In this document: positions 1 through 8,269 of the stretch, in pieces
Numbering within the stretch: the first letter of the stretch is position 1
How the letters are laid out: each line of letters begins with the position of its first letter
Origin: Roseivivax marinus
GTDB lineage: Bacteria > Pseudomonadota > Alphaproteobacteria > Rhodobacterales > Rhodobacteraceae
Assembly (NCBI RefSeq): GCF_900109705.1
Contig: NZ_FOAI01000002.1
Span: forward strand, 1-64,000
Direction of reading: 5' to 3'
Length of the DNA: 64,000 nucleotides
Program-made: the position numbers and the translations under genes
Notes under the pieces: model-generated
Told to the model about the DNA's origin: nothing
The model's database searches: none
What the model saw: only the letters and a program-made list of their open reading frames with translations

Positions 1-301
1 GAAACTCTCATGGGTGGCTCCTCTCACATGCAGATCATGACACCTGCACTATGGCGCATCGCGACGCCGGGGAGCAGGAGCCATCCACCCCATCGGCTTC
101 CCGCCCTTCGAGACTTGGCCTCGGATGCGGCTGGCGCCGGATCTCAGCCCTTTGCGCGCAGCGATGTCGAGCGCAGCGTGCACCCATGCTCAGCCTCGCG
201 GCGTCCTATGATGACGCGATAGCTGTTCAGCACGTCTATTCTGCCCGAAACATTCTCTTGGCGAAGTTCGCGCCATCACTTCGTCGACCTTGAAACTGTC
301 C
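1..301. other. Gene-poor stretch at the window edge
   Basis: No convincing gene is seen here. The short open frames on both strands are low in recognisable motifs and lack clear ribosome binding sites. The stretch lies within the presumed integrated element that ends at tRNA-Gln, and just upstream of a decayed UPF0149 gene, so it may hold decayed sequence or the lost start of that gene. Confidence 0.4.
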
Positions 302-920
302 TCCGATAATCCCATTCACGTAGACTTCTCGGTGGAAGCGCGTTTTGCTGGTATTCGCAACATGATCCCGCCTTCGGAGTGATTGCCTCATGTCTGGGCG
401 GAGACAGGTGAGGCAAACTTTCCCGACCATAGAACTGCCGAAGCCACGATCGGCGCGGTCATGGCGCATTACAACTCGGTGGCTCAGGCGATGACTTCCC
501 TCGCCATGGATCGAACCCATCTACGAGGTTGATCCCAACACTGATGAGGTGATGTGGGAGCCTTGGATCGATGGTTTCACCCACGCCATGAGGCTGAGGC
601 CCGACGCTTCGGACAGTCTCCTCGATCAGGCTGACGAAGAGACGCGGACGACGATGATCTTCATGTTGGCGCTCCAGGACATCAACACCTGCGCCAGCAA
701 GTTCACGGAAAAGGAGATCGACCAATTCGATCGTGAAGCCCCCGATCTGATCCCGAATTGCGTTGCGACGATACTCACTCAGTCGCGTCCCGAACTTTAC
801 GGCTCCGAGCCCGCGCCTCACTCCGAAATACCGTTCAAGGCCGGCCCACGGCCGGGGCGAAACGACCCATGCTCCTGCGGCTCGGGCCGCAAATACAAGC
901 AATGCTGCGGTCGGAACTGA
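302..920 (+). pseudogene. Decayed UPF0149/YecA family gene with intact SEC-C tail
   Basis: The last 123 codons (549-920) read as the C-terminal half of a UPF0149 (YgfB/YecA) protein: the segment EPWIDGF, then a C-terminal SEC-C zinc motif ([18 protein letters not shown]). The N-terminal half can be followed upstream in another frame: PPSE, an in-frame TGA at 380-382 where the family normally has Trp, then LPHVW and later AVMAHYNSVAQAM (about 455-493). The frame shifts by one base near 505-513, after which [18 protein letters not shown] joins the intact part. One nonsense codon plus one frameshift makes this a pseudogene unless the sequence contains errors. The family's role is unclear; SEC-C motifs bind zinc. 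Confidence 0.75.
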
Positions 921-1423
921 CGCCACCCCCAAGCTGAAACGGTCCAAACCTGCCTTTCACTTGGTCGCCGCGATGCTGCGGCGCAGATCACATGAGTTGC
1001 CGTTCGCTTCGCCTGCGCAAACGTTTCGCCAGCCTATAGCCAAACGGCCAGAACCATTTACGCGCAGATCCTTTTCATCAACTCATGACGGCACGCCGGA
1101 AAGGCGGCGTTGACAGGCCAATTCAAACGTCGCTCCCGGCAAGCTGCCGACGCATACGCGACGCCATCTCCGAAGCACCCCTACAGGTTCGAACGCGACA
1201 AAGTTTTTTCGAGGGATAGAGAATATTTTCCGGAAGCCGCTTCGTCGTCTCCAAAATGGCCAATGTTGGATCTGCAACGCGCGAAACAACGAGCAGAAAC
1301 AGCGCAGCACCCATTGTCTGTCTTTCGGCGCGGCCCAGCCGAAAGACAGAACAGCTTCGGTCAATATTCGGCCGCGGCTCCTTGACACCGGCGCTTGTCC
1401 GCCGGGGAAATACTGGAGGCCCA
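921..1423. other. Intergenic stretch, no gene seen
   Basis: About 500 bases without a supported gene. Overlapping short frames on both strands look like shadows. Around 1382-1387 there is a TTGACA hexamer upstream of the next ORF, but no good -10 box at normal spacing, so a promoter is only possible. Confidence 0.35.
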
Positions 1424-1819
1424 ATGTCGAACCATTCGACCCCGCCGCGTCTGCCGCGCTCGTTGCGCGCCGGTCCGCCGACCGATTTTCATCGCTTCAT
1501 CGAGGAGCGCCTGCCCGCCCTTGCAAAGGCGACACGCGTTCTGGCCGGCGAGCCAGGCACTCGCCTGTTTAACCGGATCTTGGGGGACCTCGCCGAGGAG
1601 GATCACCTCCGCCCCTCGACACTCCGAAATGCCGAAGTGCTTTTCGGCCTGCTGGACCCGCTCGGCGCATCATGGCGGGAGTTGATGAACCGATCCGAGG
1701 TCGACTCAGCAGCGCCGGAGGTTCTCGAACTCGAATGCCTCGTCCACGACTTTCGCGAAGCCCTTGCACTGGCGACTACGGATCACTCGCCTGCTTCGCG
1801 ATACCGGCAGCGGGTGTAG
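1424..1819 (+). CDS. Hypothetical protein
   Basis: A 131-residue protein of unknown function. The ATG at 1424 is preferred over the longer frame from 1256 because TGGAGG lies about 5 bases upstream and the extra N-terminus is low-complexity. The protein is rich in Leu, Arg and Glu and probably helical (for example the stretch around LFNRILGDLAEEDHLRPS). No signal peptide, membrane segment or known motif is visible. It sits in the accessory region between the decayed YecA gene and another orphan ORF. Confidence 0.5.
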   Translation: MSNHSTPPRLPRSLRAGPPTDFHRFIEERLPALAKATRVLAGEPGTRLFNRILGDLAEEDHLRPSTLRNAEVLFGLLDPLGASWRELMNRSEVDSAAPEVLELECLVHDFREALALATTDHSPASRYRQRV

Positions 1820-1935
1820 ACCCACGCCCACTGCCACGCCGCCGGACCGCTCCTTCCGGCGGCGCTTGAAGACGATAGTTTCATTACGGCGGCACGGGTC
1901 GTCGGCTATCCGTCCGGAGACATGTTTTGCATGTT

Positions 1936-2262
1936 ATGCCTGAAAAATCGGCAGGCTCGATGACCGCCGACCCACATTCGATTGCGTCGGTATATGCTTT
2001 CGAGAGAATCGAAGGAGCAACTCTGGAAGAGCTGCTCGATCGGCTCGCGGGACCGCAGACCGCCCACGCGGCGCGGAGGTTTCGTGTTGCGTGTCACGCG
2101 TCATGCTCGGAGACCGTGCTGTTGCAGGCCATCCGCCTTTTGCATGATACGCTTACCAAAATCCCGTTCTCTGCCTTGAACGATGATAGGTCGCACGAGG
2201 ATGCCGCGGCGGTGAACTGGTTCGGTGCGCGCGTCACAGAACTCGAAGCAGGTCTCGTCTGA
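1936..2262 (+). CDS. Hypothetical protein
   Basis: A small soluble-looking protein of about 108 residues without a recognised family. Starts at 1927 (TTG), 1936 (ATG) and 1960 (ATG, with CAGG a few bases upstream) are all possible. The sequence is mixed alpha-helical with two close Cys residues (ACHASC). It follows the preceding orphan by about 115 bases on the same strand and may share its transcript. Membership of the mobile or accessory region is inferred from position. Confidence 0.4.
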   Translation: MPEKSAGSMTADPHSIASVYAFERIEGATLEELLDRLAGPQTAHAARRFRVACHASCSETVLLQAIRLLHDTLTKIPFSALNDDRSHEDAAAVNWFGARVTELEAGLV

Positions 2263-2321
2263 GAACTGATAAAGTGCCAACCTTGGTCGGGTTGGCACTC
2301 CAAAGCGGGTGGACCGATCAG

Positions 2322-2687
2322 TCAGGCCCTCAAGCGGTTCTCGGCTGCGCCGTCCACATCATCCAGCGGATGCCACACCAGCTTCGGGTCACTCATGGCA
2401 GCTTCGAGCGCGATCGTCGGTTCTGCGGCGTCGAACACGATGAACGCGTGCGGCCAGTCTGTTTCCGGATGGCAGAGGTCGGGGTCCGGCAATTCGAGAA
2501 GCGGCAGACGAACGCCATAGCGACCCGGGTTTCCGCAAAAGAAACCGCCGGACCTTATCTCGGCATATTCGCAATCAAAGGGTTGGTATACATCCCCAAC
2601 CTCGATGCGCATGGTGACGAGATCGGGCGCGGCGAAGAACCCGACCAGTTGATGTGTATCGATGTGGCGGACGAGCGCGACGACCAT
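2322..2687 (-). CDS. Hypothetical protein
   Basis: A protein of about 121 residues starting at the ATG at 2687, chosen because AGGA lies about 7 bases upstream; the same frame is open further upstream to 2837 but that part looks non-coding. The sequence alternates hydrophobic and acidic residues with several aromatic ones (for example GGFFCGNPGRYGVRLPLLELPD), suggesting a small beta-rich fold. No family is recognised, and there is no signal peptide. It is oriented like the integrase beside it. Confidence 0.5.
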   Translation of the reverse strand: MVVALVRHIDTHQLVGFFAAPDLVTMRIEVGDVYQPFDCEYAEIRSGGFFCGNPGRYGVRLPLLELPDPDLCHPETDWPHAFIVFDAAEPTIALEAAMSDPKLVWHPLDDVDGAAENRLRA

Positions 2688-3033
2688 TGGATATCCTATT
2701 TCTTTGGCGATTCCGGAGCTCATCCGGAAGAATTGCGATACTGGATCGACGCCCGAAGAGATCCGGGCGGCCGATATGTCTGACGTGCGAGTGAATAATT
2801 GCCGAGCGTTTCTCAGGCGAGTCAGGGATTTCCGCAAAACGACACTTTTCCGGCTTGCCCCGCTTCGGCCGTGTCGACGGGCCCGGCGCGCGCTCTGTCA
2901 CCGCGTGCGTCGGCACACTGTCAGTTCGGTCCAGGCTTAGCTGGCGACCCTTGGTCATGGCGGCGCGAAGCAGCTTTGATGCACATGGCGTCCCGGTCAT
3001 TTCGAGAGAGGTCTCTACGCGCCGGCACATCTG

Positions 3034-5016
3034 TCACGCCGCGATTTCCGCGGCATCAGCGAGTTCGTCGTCTTCGTCATCTCTGGAAGGCTTGTAGTCG
3101 CTCGTGCAGGCGGCCATGGCCAGGAAATGCTCGAGTGCCATGCGCAGGTCATCGTTCTCGGGCAACATGATCAGGTATCGACCGATCGTATCGGCGACAG
3201 CCTCGGCTGCAACGGATGCCGAAAGCACCCTGGCGTCCCGCCAGGCGGGTTGAGCAGGCATTACGGCGTTCTTCAGGATCACCGCAACAATGGGTTTTCC
3301 GGTCTCCTCGTCGACGAGGCGAAGCGCGCCAACGTGCCCCGAGGAGTCGAGCATGATGTCCGGTCGTGCCGGGGTGCCGGAAACGAGCGTGCAGTCCACG
3401 ATGACGGGAAACTTGTGGACCTTCGAATACTCTATCACCAATCCATGCTTGGCGCGGTCGAGCAGTTCCTTCAGGTGCTTCATGTTCGCGCTGGTGTAGT
3501 GGCGTCCGATCGTCGTGTCGGAGACGTGGCCTATGATCATTTGGCGGGTCTCGATATCGACCCCACCGTCCCAGAGCGCGGATGACAGCGACTTGCGCAG
3601 CGCATAGAGATCCTCGTTATAGCTGGCGATGCCGAGGTTCTTGCGCACGGTCAGCATACGCTTCGAGAAGATGTTCTGCGGGTTCTCGCTATTTGCTTCC
3701 ATGATTTCTGGAAAAAGCAGGTCGCGGGGCTCGGCAAAATCTCTGATCCATTGGATAAAACCGAGATCGATCAGGACCTGCGGGATCGGCACAATGCGTT
3801 GGCTGTCAACGGTCTTGCCGTCCTGCTCGGCAGACCAACAAAGCTGCAAGCAGAAGACATCGTCGCGCCAGATCAAGTCTCCGCGCGTCAGGCGCAGGAC
3901 TTCGCTCGGGCGACATCCCATAGTCATCAGGATAAGGGGCACCCAGTAGCGCGCATTGCGGTAAATATTCCGCCCCTTGGTCATTCGGTTCGGCAAGGTG
4001 CATCCGCGATAGATCGTGGAGGTGAGCAGCGTCCGGATGCGGCTCCCGGCCCACCGAAGCCGGATTTTGGGCTGGGTTATGCGAATGAAGAGTGGGTTCT
4101 GAGCGAGCCGGTTCTCGCAATCCGCCTTGATGGTTCGAGAAAGCTCGGAATAGCTGAGAAGCTTGGTCCTGCCGGTATAGCCAGCCCGACTCTCGATCAA
4201 TCGTAAGAGCTGGTGCAGGCGATCCAGATGGCGCTCGAGGTTCGTATGGGTGACGCGGGTGGTCAGCTGCTGCGCCAGTTCCGCCCGTTTCTGTGCGACG
4301 GAGATGTCCGTCCGGGCGGCAAACCGGGCGTATAGGGCGGCATCCTCCAGATCGGCCTTGTCGATCTCTGCCTGCTTTTTCGGAAGGTCGTTATCCTTTG
4401 TGTGCCGATTGTTGCCATGGCGCTTGCCATGCAGCTTTGGCAGGCGGCTCATCCAGATCATGAAATCCCGGATCACGTCCTCAAGACGGTCGACCGGGAT
4501 GTCGCCGGCATACGCAATCACCAGGCTCACCGTCGTTTTCAGCTTCCGCGTCATCTCTTCGGTCTGGCCGTCGAGCGCGATCTCAAGCGCCTCGGAGAGC
4601 GACAGGAAGTGCGGAAGCTGCCCCTTGACGACGGGAATGTTGTGGCGCTGAAGCAAGTCCCAGCCCTTGACCAGAGGGTCTTCGCATTCCTCGAGCGCAT
4701 CGATTTCGAGCTTCAGGAGCTGGCGGCGCGTAGTGCAGACGAGGCGCGCGAACTCGGGTGAGGTATTCGGCCTGACCGGGATCATGAGCCGCGCGCAGGA
4801 CATACGCACGAGCTCTTCCGCGACCGCGAAGTCCTTTGCCCTGATCCGGCTCCTGAGCTCCTGGCGCTCGGCCTCACGCTCGTCGATCCGTGCATCGAAG
4901 TCGACGTCTGGGGAGACCGAGTCGGCCGCCATCTGAGTCATATGCTCGAGCACGATGTCTCGGCAGATCAGCGCCCGCTCGCTTACTGTGTAATCTGTGT
5001 CCTGCCTCTCAAGCAT
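3034..5016 (-). CDS. Large tyrosine site-specific recombinase (phage-type integrase)
   Basis: 660 residues. The C-terminal part carries the tyrosine recombinase catalytic set: Arg369 in GCRPSEVLRL, Arg474 in YALRKS, His497 in IIGH, and the nucleophile Tyr507 in RHYTSAN. The usual His three residues before the second Arg is Tyr471 here. Residues 1-300 form a long helical DNA-binding region resembling the N-terminal arms of integrases of integrative elements, and about 130 residues follow the catalytic Tyr. The ATG at 5016 is the first good start; the frame is open upstream but offers no ATG. Its position next to tRNA-Gln suggests that it integrates an element at that tRNA gene. Confidence 0.85.
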   Translation of the reverse strand: MLERQDTDYTVSERALICRDIVLEHMTQMAADSVSPDVDFDARIDEREAERQELRSRIRAKDFAVAEELVRMSCARLMIPVRPNTSPEFARLVCTTRRQLLKLEIDALEECEDPLVKGWDLLQRHNIPVVKGQLPHFLSLSEALEIALDGQTEEMTRKLKTTVSLVIAYAGDIPVDRLEDVIRDFMIWMSRLPKLHGKRHGNNRHTKDNDLPKKQAEIDKADLEDAALYARFAARTDISVAQKRAELAQQLTTRVTHTNLERHLDRLHQLLRLIESRAGYTGRTKLLSYSELSRTIKADCENRLAQNPLFIRITQPKIRLRWAGSRIRTLLTSTIYRGCTLPNRMTKGRNIYRNARYWVPLILMTMGCRPSEVLRLTRGDLIWRDDVFCLQLCWSAEQDGKTVDSQRIVPIPQVLIDLGFIQWIRDFAEPRDLLFPEIMEANSENPQNIFSKRMLTVRKNLGIASYNEDLYALRKSLSSALWDGGVDIETRQMIIGHVSDTTIGRHYTSANMKHLKELLDRAKHGLVIEYSKVHKFPVIVDCTLVSGTPARPDIMLDSSGHVGALRLVDEETGKPIVAVILKNAVMPAQPAWRDARVLSASVAAEAVADTIGRYLIMLPENDDLRMALEHFLAMAACTSDYKPSRDDEDDELADAAEIAA

Positions 5017-5317
5017 GCCGCACGATCCCGTCTCTTGGGCGACCGAAGACTGGCCGATCGCCGAACCGGGCAGGAGATGCTGTCGATGCAGGGAAGCCGG
5101 AAAAGAAAAAAGACGGGCGACCCAGGGTCATCCGCCTATGCTGTCTATGGTGGCTGCGCGGGGATGGTGTGCGTCCGGCGCGGCATCGATCGGAGTCGGC
5201 GTCAGGCCTGGCGAATCCCAGCTCGAGGCCGACTTTGACCGCACTCTTCAGGCTGCACATGACGCCAGATGGCGACAAATTGCAACGCACTGTTTTTGCA
5301 GGAGATTTTTCCATTTG
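5017..5317. other. Spacer between integrase start and tRNA-Gln
   Basis: About 300 bases with no supported gene. It separates the integrase start from the 3' end of tRNA-Gln and would hold the integrase promoter and the attachment site. No clear promoter boxes could be assigned. The DNA next to the tRNA (about 5275-5317) is less GC-rich than the core genes to the right. Confidence 0.4.
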
Positions 5318-5340
5318 TGGCTGGGGTGGTAGGATTCGAA
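5318..5340. other. Presumed attachment site at the tRNA-Gln 3' end
   Basis: Tyrosine recombinases commonly use the 3' end of a tRNA gene, T-arm to CCA, as attB. The integrase gene lies about 300 bases beyond this end. No second copy of the T-arm/acceptor sequence was found between 1 and 5317, so the other attachment site, if it exists, is left of the window. This is inference from position. Confidence 0.4.
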
Positions 5341-5392
5341 CCTACGGTACACGGTACCAAAAACCGCTGCCTTACCGCTTGGCTACACCCCA
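5318..5392 (-). tRNA. tRNA-Gln (anticodon TTG)
   Basis: On the minus strand the sequence starts TGGGGTG, has a D-arm GCC...GGC, an anticodon arm GCGGT/ACCGT enclosing TTTTGGT (anticodon TTG), a T-arm GTAGG-TTCGAAT-CCTAC, the acceptor 3' strand CACCCCA, discriminator G and an encoded CCA. All stems pair, with one G-T in the anticodon stem. Its 3' end faces the integrase at 3034-5016, the usual arrangement when a tRNA 3' end serves as an attachment site. Confidence 0.95.
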
Positions 5393-5458
5393 ACTGGCGG
5401 GCTACTTACCCCCGGCGATTGGTGGGATCAAGACCTTCGCGCCAGAAAATCCGCTGCT

Positions 5459-6475
5459 TCACGCGCCGTCGTGCGGTGCGATGCGGTTGGGCGAAACCGG
5501 AGGCTCCGTGCGGTCGGAGGGGGCGAGGCTCACGCGACCGCGGCCTGCGGACTTGGCGGCGTAAAGCGCGGCGTCCGCGCTGTCGAAGAGCGCGACGAGG
5601 TCGAGCGGGCCGGTGCCGTCGTGTCGTGCGATGCCCACGCTGGCCGAAACCGAAAGCAACGCGTGCCGGTAGTGTATGGGCTCTTCGATACGGCGCACCA
5701 GCCGCCGGGCCATCAACTCCAGTGCGCGGGGCGACGGTGGACGCGACAGGATCAGCAGGAACTCGTCCCCGCCGAGTCGTGCGGCCACGTCGCCGGTGCG
5801 GATCGCGTCGCCGAGGACCTGCGCGATCTCCTGCAGGACATGGTCCCCAGCCGCGTGGCCGAAGGTGTCGTTCACCGCCTTGAAGTGGTCCAGGTCGAGA
5901 TGCATCAGCGCGAAGGGCCGACGCCGGGCGGCAAGCCTGGCGAGTTCCAGATCGACCGCGCGGCGATTGCCCAGGCCGGTCAGGGTGTCGGTCAGCGCCT
6001 GCTCTTCCGCGACGACGCGGGCGCTGTGCAGCCGGGCGTTCCGCTCGAGCGCGCTGGCCATCACGGCCGATTTCGACTCGATCAGGAACAGCATCTCGAC
6101 GGTCAGGTCGGTCGGCGCGAAATCCGCGCTGGTGAGGGCATGATCACCCAGCGCGGCGGCAAGCCCGATCCCGAACGACAGGTTGATGACCGCGCCGCCC
6201 GCCGGCTCTGGCACCACCTGGGCCACGAATGGTGTGTGCGGGGCACGCACGAGCTCGAGCTTGGCCCGCCGCCGCGCCCCCGAGACCAGCGCCGCCATCG
6301 TTCCCGCCCCGCGCGGACGGCGGACGGTGAAGAGCTGGAAGAACGCGGCGCCTTCGATCTCCGCGGCGCCGAGGATCTTGCGCAGAGTCGGGCCGACATG
6401 AATCACGCGCCCGTTCAAGTCCACGCGCAGGTGCATGGGGCAGAGCGCGTCGAGGATCGGGTCCGGGCCGGTCAT
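5459..6475 (-). CDS. GGDEF diguanylate cyclase partnered with H-NOX-like protein
   Basis: 338 residues. The C-terminal half is a GGDEF domain with the active-site loop RLGGDEF and an upstream RTGD, the RxxD inhibitory site that binds c-di-GMP, so the enzyme should make c-di-GMP from two GTP and be product-inhibited. The N-terminal 150 residues form a PAS-like sensor region (HLRVDLNGRVIHVGPTLRK) followed by a helical linker. The ATG at 6475 overlaps the stop of the H-NOX-like gene by 4 bases, so the two are translationally coupled. In bacteria H-NOX proteins commonly control adjacent cyclic-di-GMP enzymes through protein contact. No membrane segment is visible. Confidence 0.9.
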   Translation of the reverse strand: MTGPDPILDALCPMHLRVDLNGRVIHVGPTLRKILGAAEIEGAAFFQLFTVRRPRGAGTMAALVSGARRRAKLELVRAPHTPFVAQVVPEPAGGAVINLSFGIGLAAALGDHALTSADFAPTDLTVEMLFLIESKSAVMASALERNARLHSARVVAEEQALTDTLTGLGNRRAVDLELARLAARRRPFALMHLDLDHFKAVNDTFGHAAGDHVLQEIAQVLGDAIRTGDVAARLGGDEFLLILSRPPSPRALELMARRLVRRIEEPIHYRHALLSVSASVGIARHDGTGPLDLVALFDSADAALYAAKSAGRGRVSLAPSDRTEPPVSPNRIAPHDGA

Positions 6476-7086
6476 GGGTGCCGCCCCGCAAGCAGCGGCG
6501 CGGCGCCGCCTGCGCCCAGCACGAAGCGGCGCCCCTCGCTGAACGCGGTATCCACGAGTGTCACCCGCAGCCGGTCGCCGTCGCAACTGCGCCCCTCGTG
6601 CTCCAGAAGCGCGAGCGTGCCGTAGTCGTCGGCCATGGCGCGTAGCAGGCCCGCCAGAAGGTGCCCCACTCCGGGCAACGGCCCGCGGCAGGTGATGAGG
6701 AAGCGCGCCTCCCTCTCCTCGGCGACCTCGATCTCGGGCAGGCTCAGCGACGGCACGGCGAGCCGGATTCGGTCGGGCAGGTCTTCGAGCGAATGCAGGA
6801 AGTCGACGAAGTCGGTGCCGCAGAACCGCAGCAGCCGCCGGACGGACTGCGCGTTGGGGTGCGACACAAGGTAGGTGCCAACATCCTCGAGCACCGTGTC
6901 GACCGAACGGGCAAGTACCGTCTCCACCGCGCGCGACAAGGCCCGTGTGGTCCGGATCGTCTGTGGCCCGAGGGAGTCCAGTTCCACGGCGCTGAGGCCC
7001 GCGCCTTCCAGCACGTCGCACCAGACCTCCGTGCCATACGTGTCCTCCACGAACACGTGCAGCATCCTGTTCAGCAGGGCATGCAT
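6472..7086 (-). CDS. H-NOX-like (heme NO-binding family) protein lacking the proximal His
   Basis: 204 residues. The start at 7086 fits the family N-terminus (MHALLNRML...YGTEVW); a GTG at 7116 would add 10 residues. The fold is recognisable along the whole length, including CGTDFVDFLHSLEDL and the later VPSLSLPEI. In H-NOX proteins the segment FLxxLxxLH supplies the heme-ligating His at about residue 102-105; here that position is Pro104 (EDLPDRI). The YxSxR motif that holds the heme propionates is also altered (L130-I-T-C-R134: Tyr lost, Ser to Thr, Arg kept). The protein may not bind heme in the usual way. It is coupled to the diguanylate cyclase downstream. Confidence 0.85.
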   Translation of the reverse strand: MHALLNRMLHVFVEDTYGTEVWCDVLEGAGLSAVELDSLGPQTIRTTRALSRAVETVLARSVDTVLEDVGTYLVSHPNAQSVRRLLRFCGTDFVDFLHSLEDLPDRIRLAVPSLSLPEIEVAEEREARFLITCRGPLPGVGHLLAGLLRAMADDYGTLALLEHEGRSCDGDRLRVTLVDTAFSEGRRFVLGAGGAAPLLAGRHP

Positions 7087-7175
7087 CCCGGCGCACTCTT
7101 CCCGTTCTCCGACCACCTTCAGGATGCCTCAGAATCCGTTAAGGCGTCTCCCTACGCGTAAAATGCGCCCTATTT

Positions 7176-7895
7176 TCAGTGGTCGCGCGCCATTCCGAAC
7201 AACGCCTCGGGCAGGTGCGAGACGTCGGGCACGACGAGGTCGGCGTGAGGAGCGAGAACGTCGGCCCCCACGGGGCCAGTCAGCACGGCGACGGCGCGCA
7301 TGCCCGCGGCCCGGGCCGCGTGCAGGTCGTGCAGGCTGTCGCCCACCATCGCGACCTCCGAGGGCCGCAGGTCGGAGGCTTCGGCGAAGGCCCGCAAGGG
7401 GCCCGGCGCAGGCTTGGCCCCGTGGCCGGCGTCGTAGCCGGCGATGAAGGCAAAGCGCCCGACCACGCCCGCGGCGCGCAGCTGGACACGCGCGGCCTCG
7501 GTCGCGTCGTTGGTCACCACGCCCAGAACCGCCCCAAGCGCGGCCAGGCGGTCGAGCAGCGGGCCGAGCGGTGCGGCGGGAACCGGCGCGATATCCGCCG
7601 CGCGCGCATCGAGCCACACGGCAACCTCCGCGGGCGTCCGGCCGGGACAGTGCGGCGCCAGCCGATGGGCCACCTCGTCGGCGGTGCCCGCGACCACCGG
7701 ACTGTCGGGATGGAAGCAGCCCGCGCCGAGATCGAAACCGAGCGCCCCGGCCACCGCCGCGCGCGTCTCGGGCGCACTGCCGCCGAGATCGTCCACCACC
7801 GCCGCGCCGAAGGCGGACCACGTGGCGTCGAAGCCGAAGAGCGTGCCGTCCTTGTCGAACAGGATGCCGCGCGGTGCGGGCAGGTTCAGGTCCAA
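7176..7895 (-). CDS. HAD-superfamily hydrolase, phosphoglycolate phosphatase-like
   Basis: About 239 residues. HAD motif I is LFDKDGT near the N-terminus, motif II lies in VVTNDA, a Lys follows in GHGAKPAP, and motif IV is MVGDSLHD. A helical cap sits between motifs I and II, as in the Gph group that dephosphorylates 2-phosphoglycolate and related small phosphates. No ATG is available near the expected N-terminus; the best start is a TTG at 7895 overlapping the end of the DUF3572 gene. Substrate is not determinable from sequence. Confidence 0.8.
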   Translation of the reverse strand: MDLNLPAPRGILFDKDGTLFGFDATWSAFGAAVVDDLGGSAPETRAAVAGALGFDLGAGCFHPDSPVVAGTADEVAHRLAPHCPGRTPAEVAVWLDARAADIAPVPAAPLGPLLDRLAALGAVLGVVTNDATEAARVQLRAAGVVGRFAFIAGYDAGHGAKPAPGPLRAFAEASDLRPSEVAMVGDSLHDLHAARAAGMRAVAVLTGPVGADVLAPHADLVVPDVSHLPEALFGMARDH

Positions 7896-8170
7896 TGCAC
7901 CGCCCCGCCACCGGGCAGAGCCGCGCGTGCAGCCCCCGGCACCTCGTAGTCGAGCCCGGATTCGTCGCAGAATCGCACGACCCACGCATCGTCCATCAGA
8001 AGGAAATCGAGAACTGCGGCGTGGAAGGTCGGGTCTGCGATGTTCTCGCGGATGGCGGCCTCGTCGATGCCGGTCGACCCCATGAAGACGGGCAGCAGTT
8101 CGTCGTTGGCGGCGAGCCATGCGACCGCCGTGAGCCCCACCGTCTCGGCCCTGTCCTGTGTCATCTGCAT
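7886..8170 (-). CDS. DUF3572 family protein
   Basis: A 94-residue acidic protein of the DUF3572 family found across alphaproteobacteria, recognised by the central pattern VGLTAVAWLAANDELLPVFM and the tail DDAWVVRFCDESGLDY. Function is unknown. The ATG at 8170 has GGGAG 9 bases upstream. Its 3' end overlaps the presumed TTG start of the HAD phosphatase gene, which indicates one operon. Confidence 0.8.
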   Translation of the reverse strand: MQMTQDRAETVGLTAVAWLAANDELLPVFMGSTGIDEAAIRENIADPTFHAAVLDFLLMDDAWVVRFCDESGLDYEVPGAARAALPGGGAVHWT

Positions 8171-8269
8171 GTCGCCGATCTCCCGCAACGCTTTGTTAAC
8201 CAAACTGGCCGACGCTGACCGCAATCAGACCGCGTCGCTACATGCCGCGCGGCCCTTTCGAGGACAACC

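Noticed and set aside
1-5317. Second attachment site for the tRNA-Gln element inside the window
   Set aside because: No copy of the tRNA 3' end was found in this stretch; it may lie outside.
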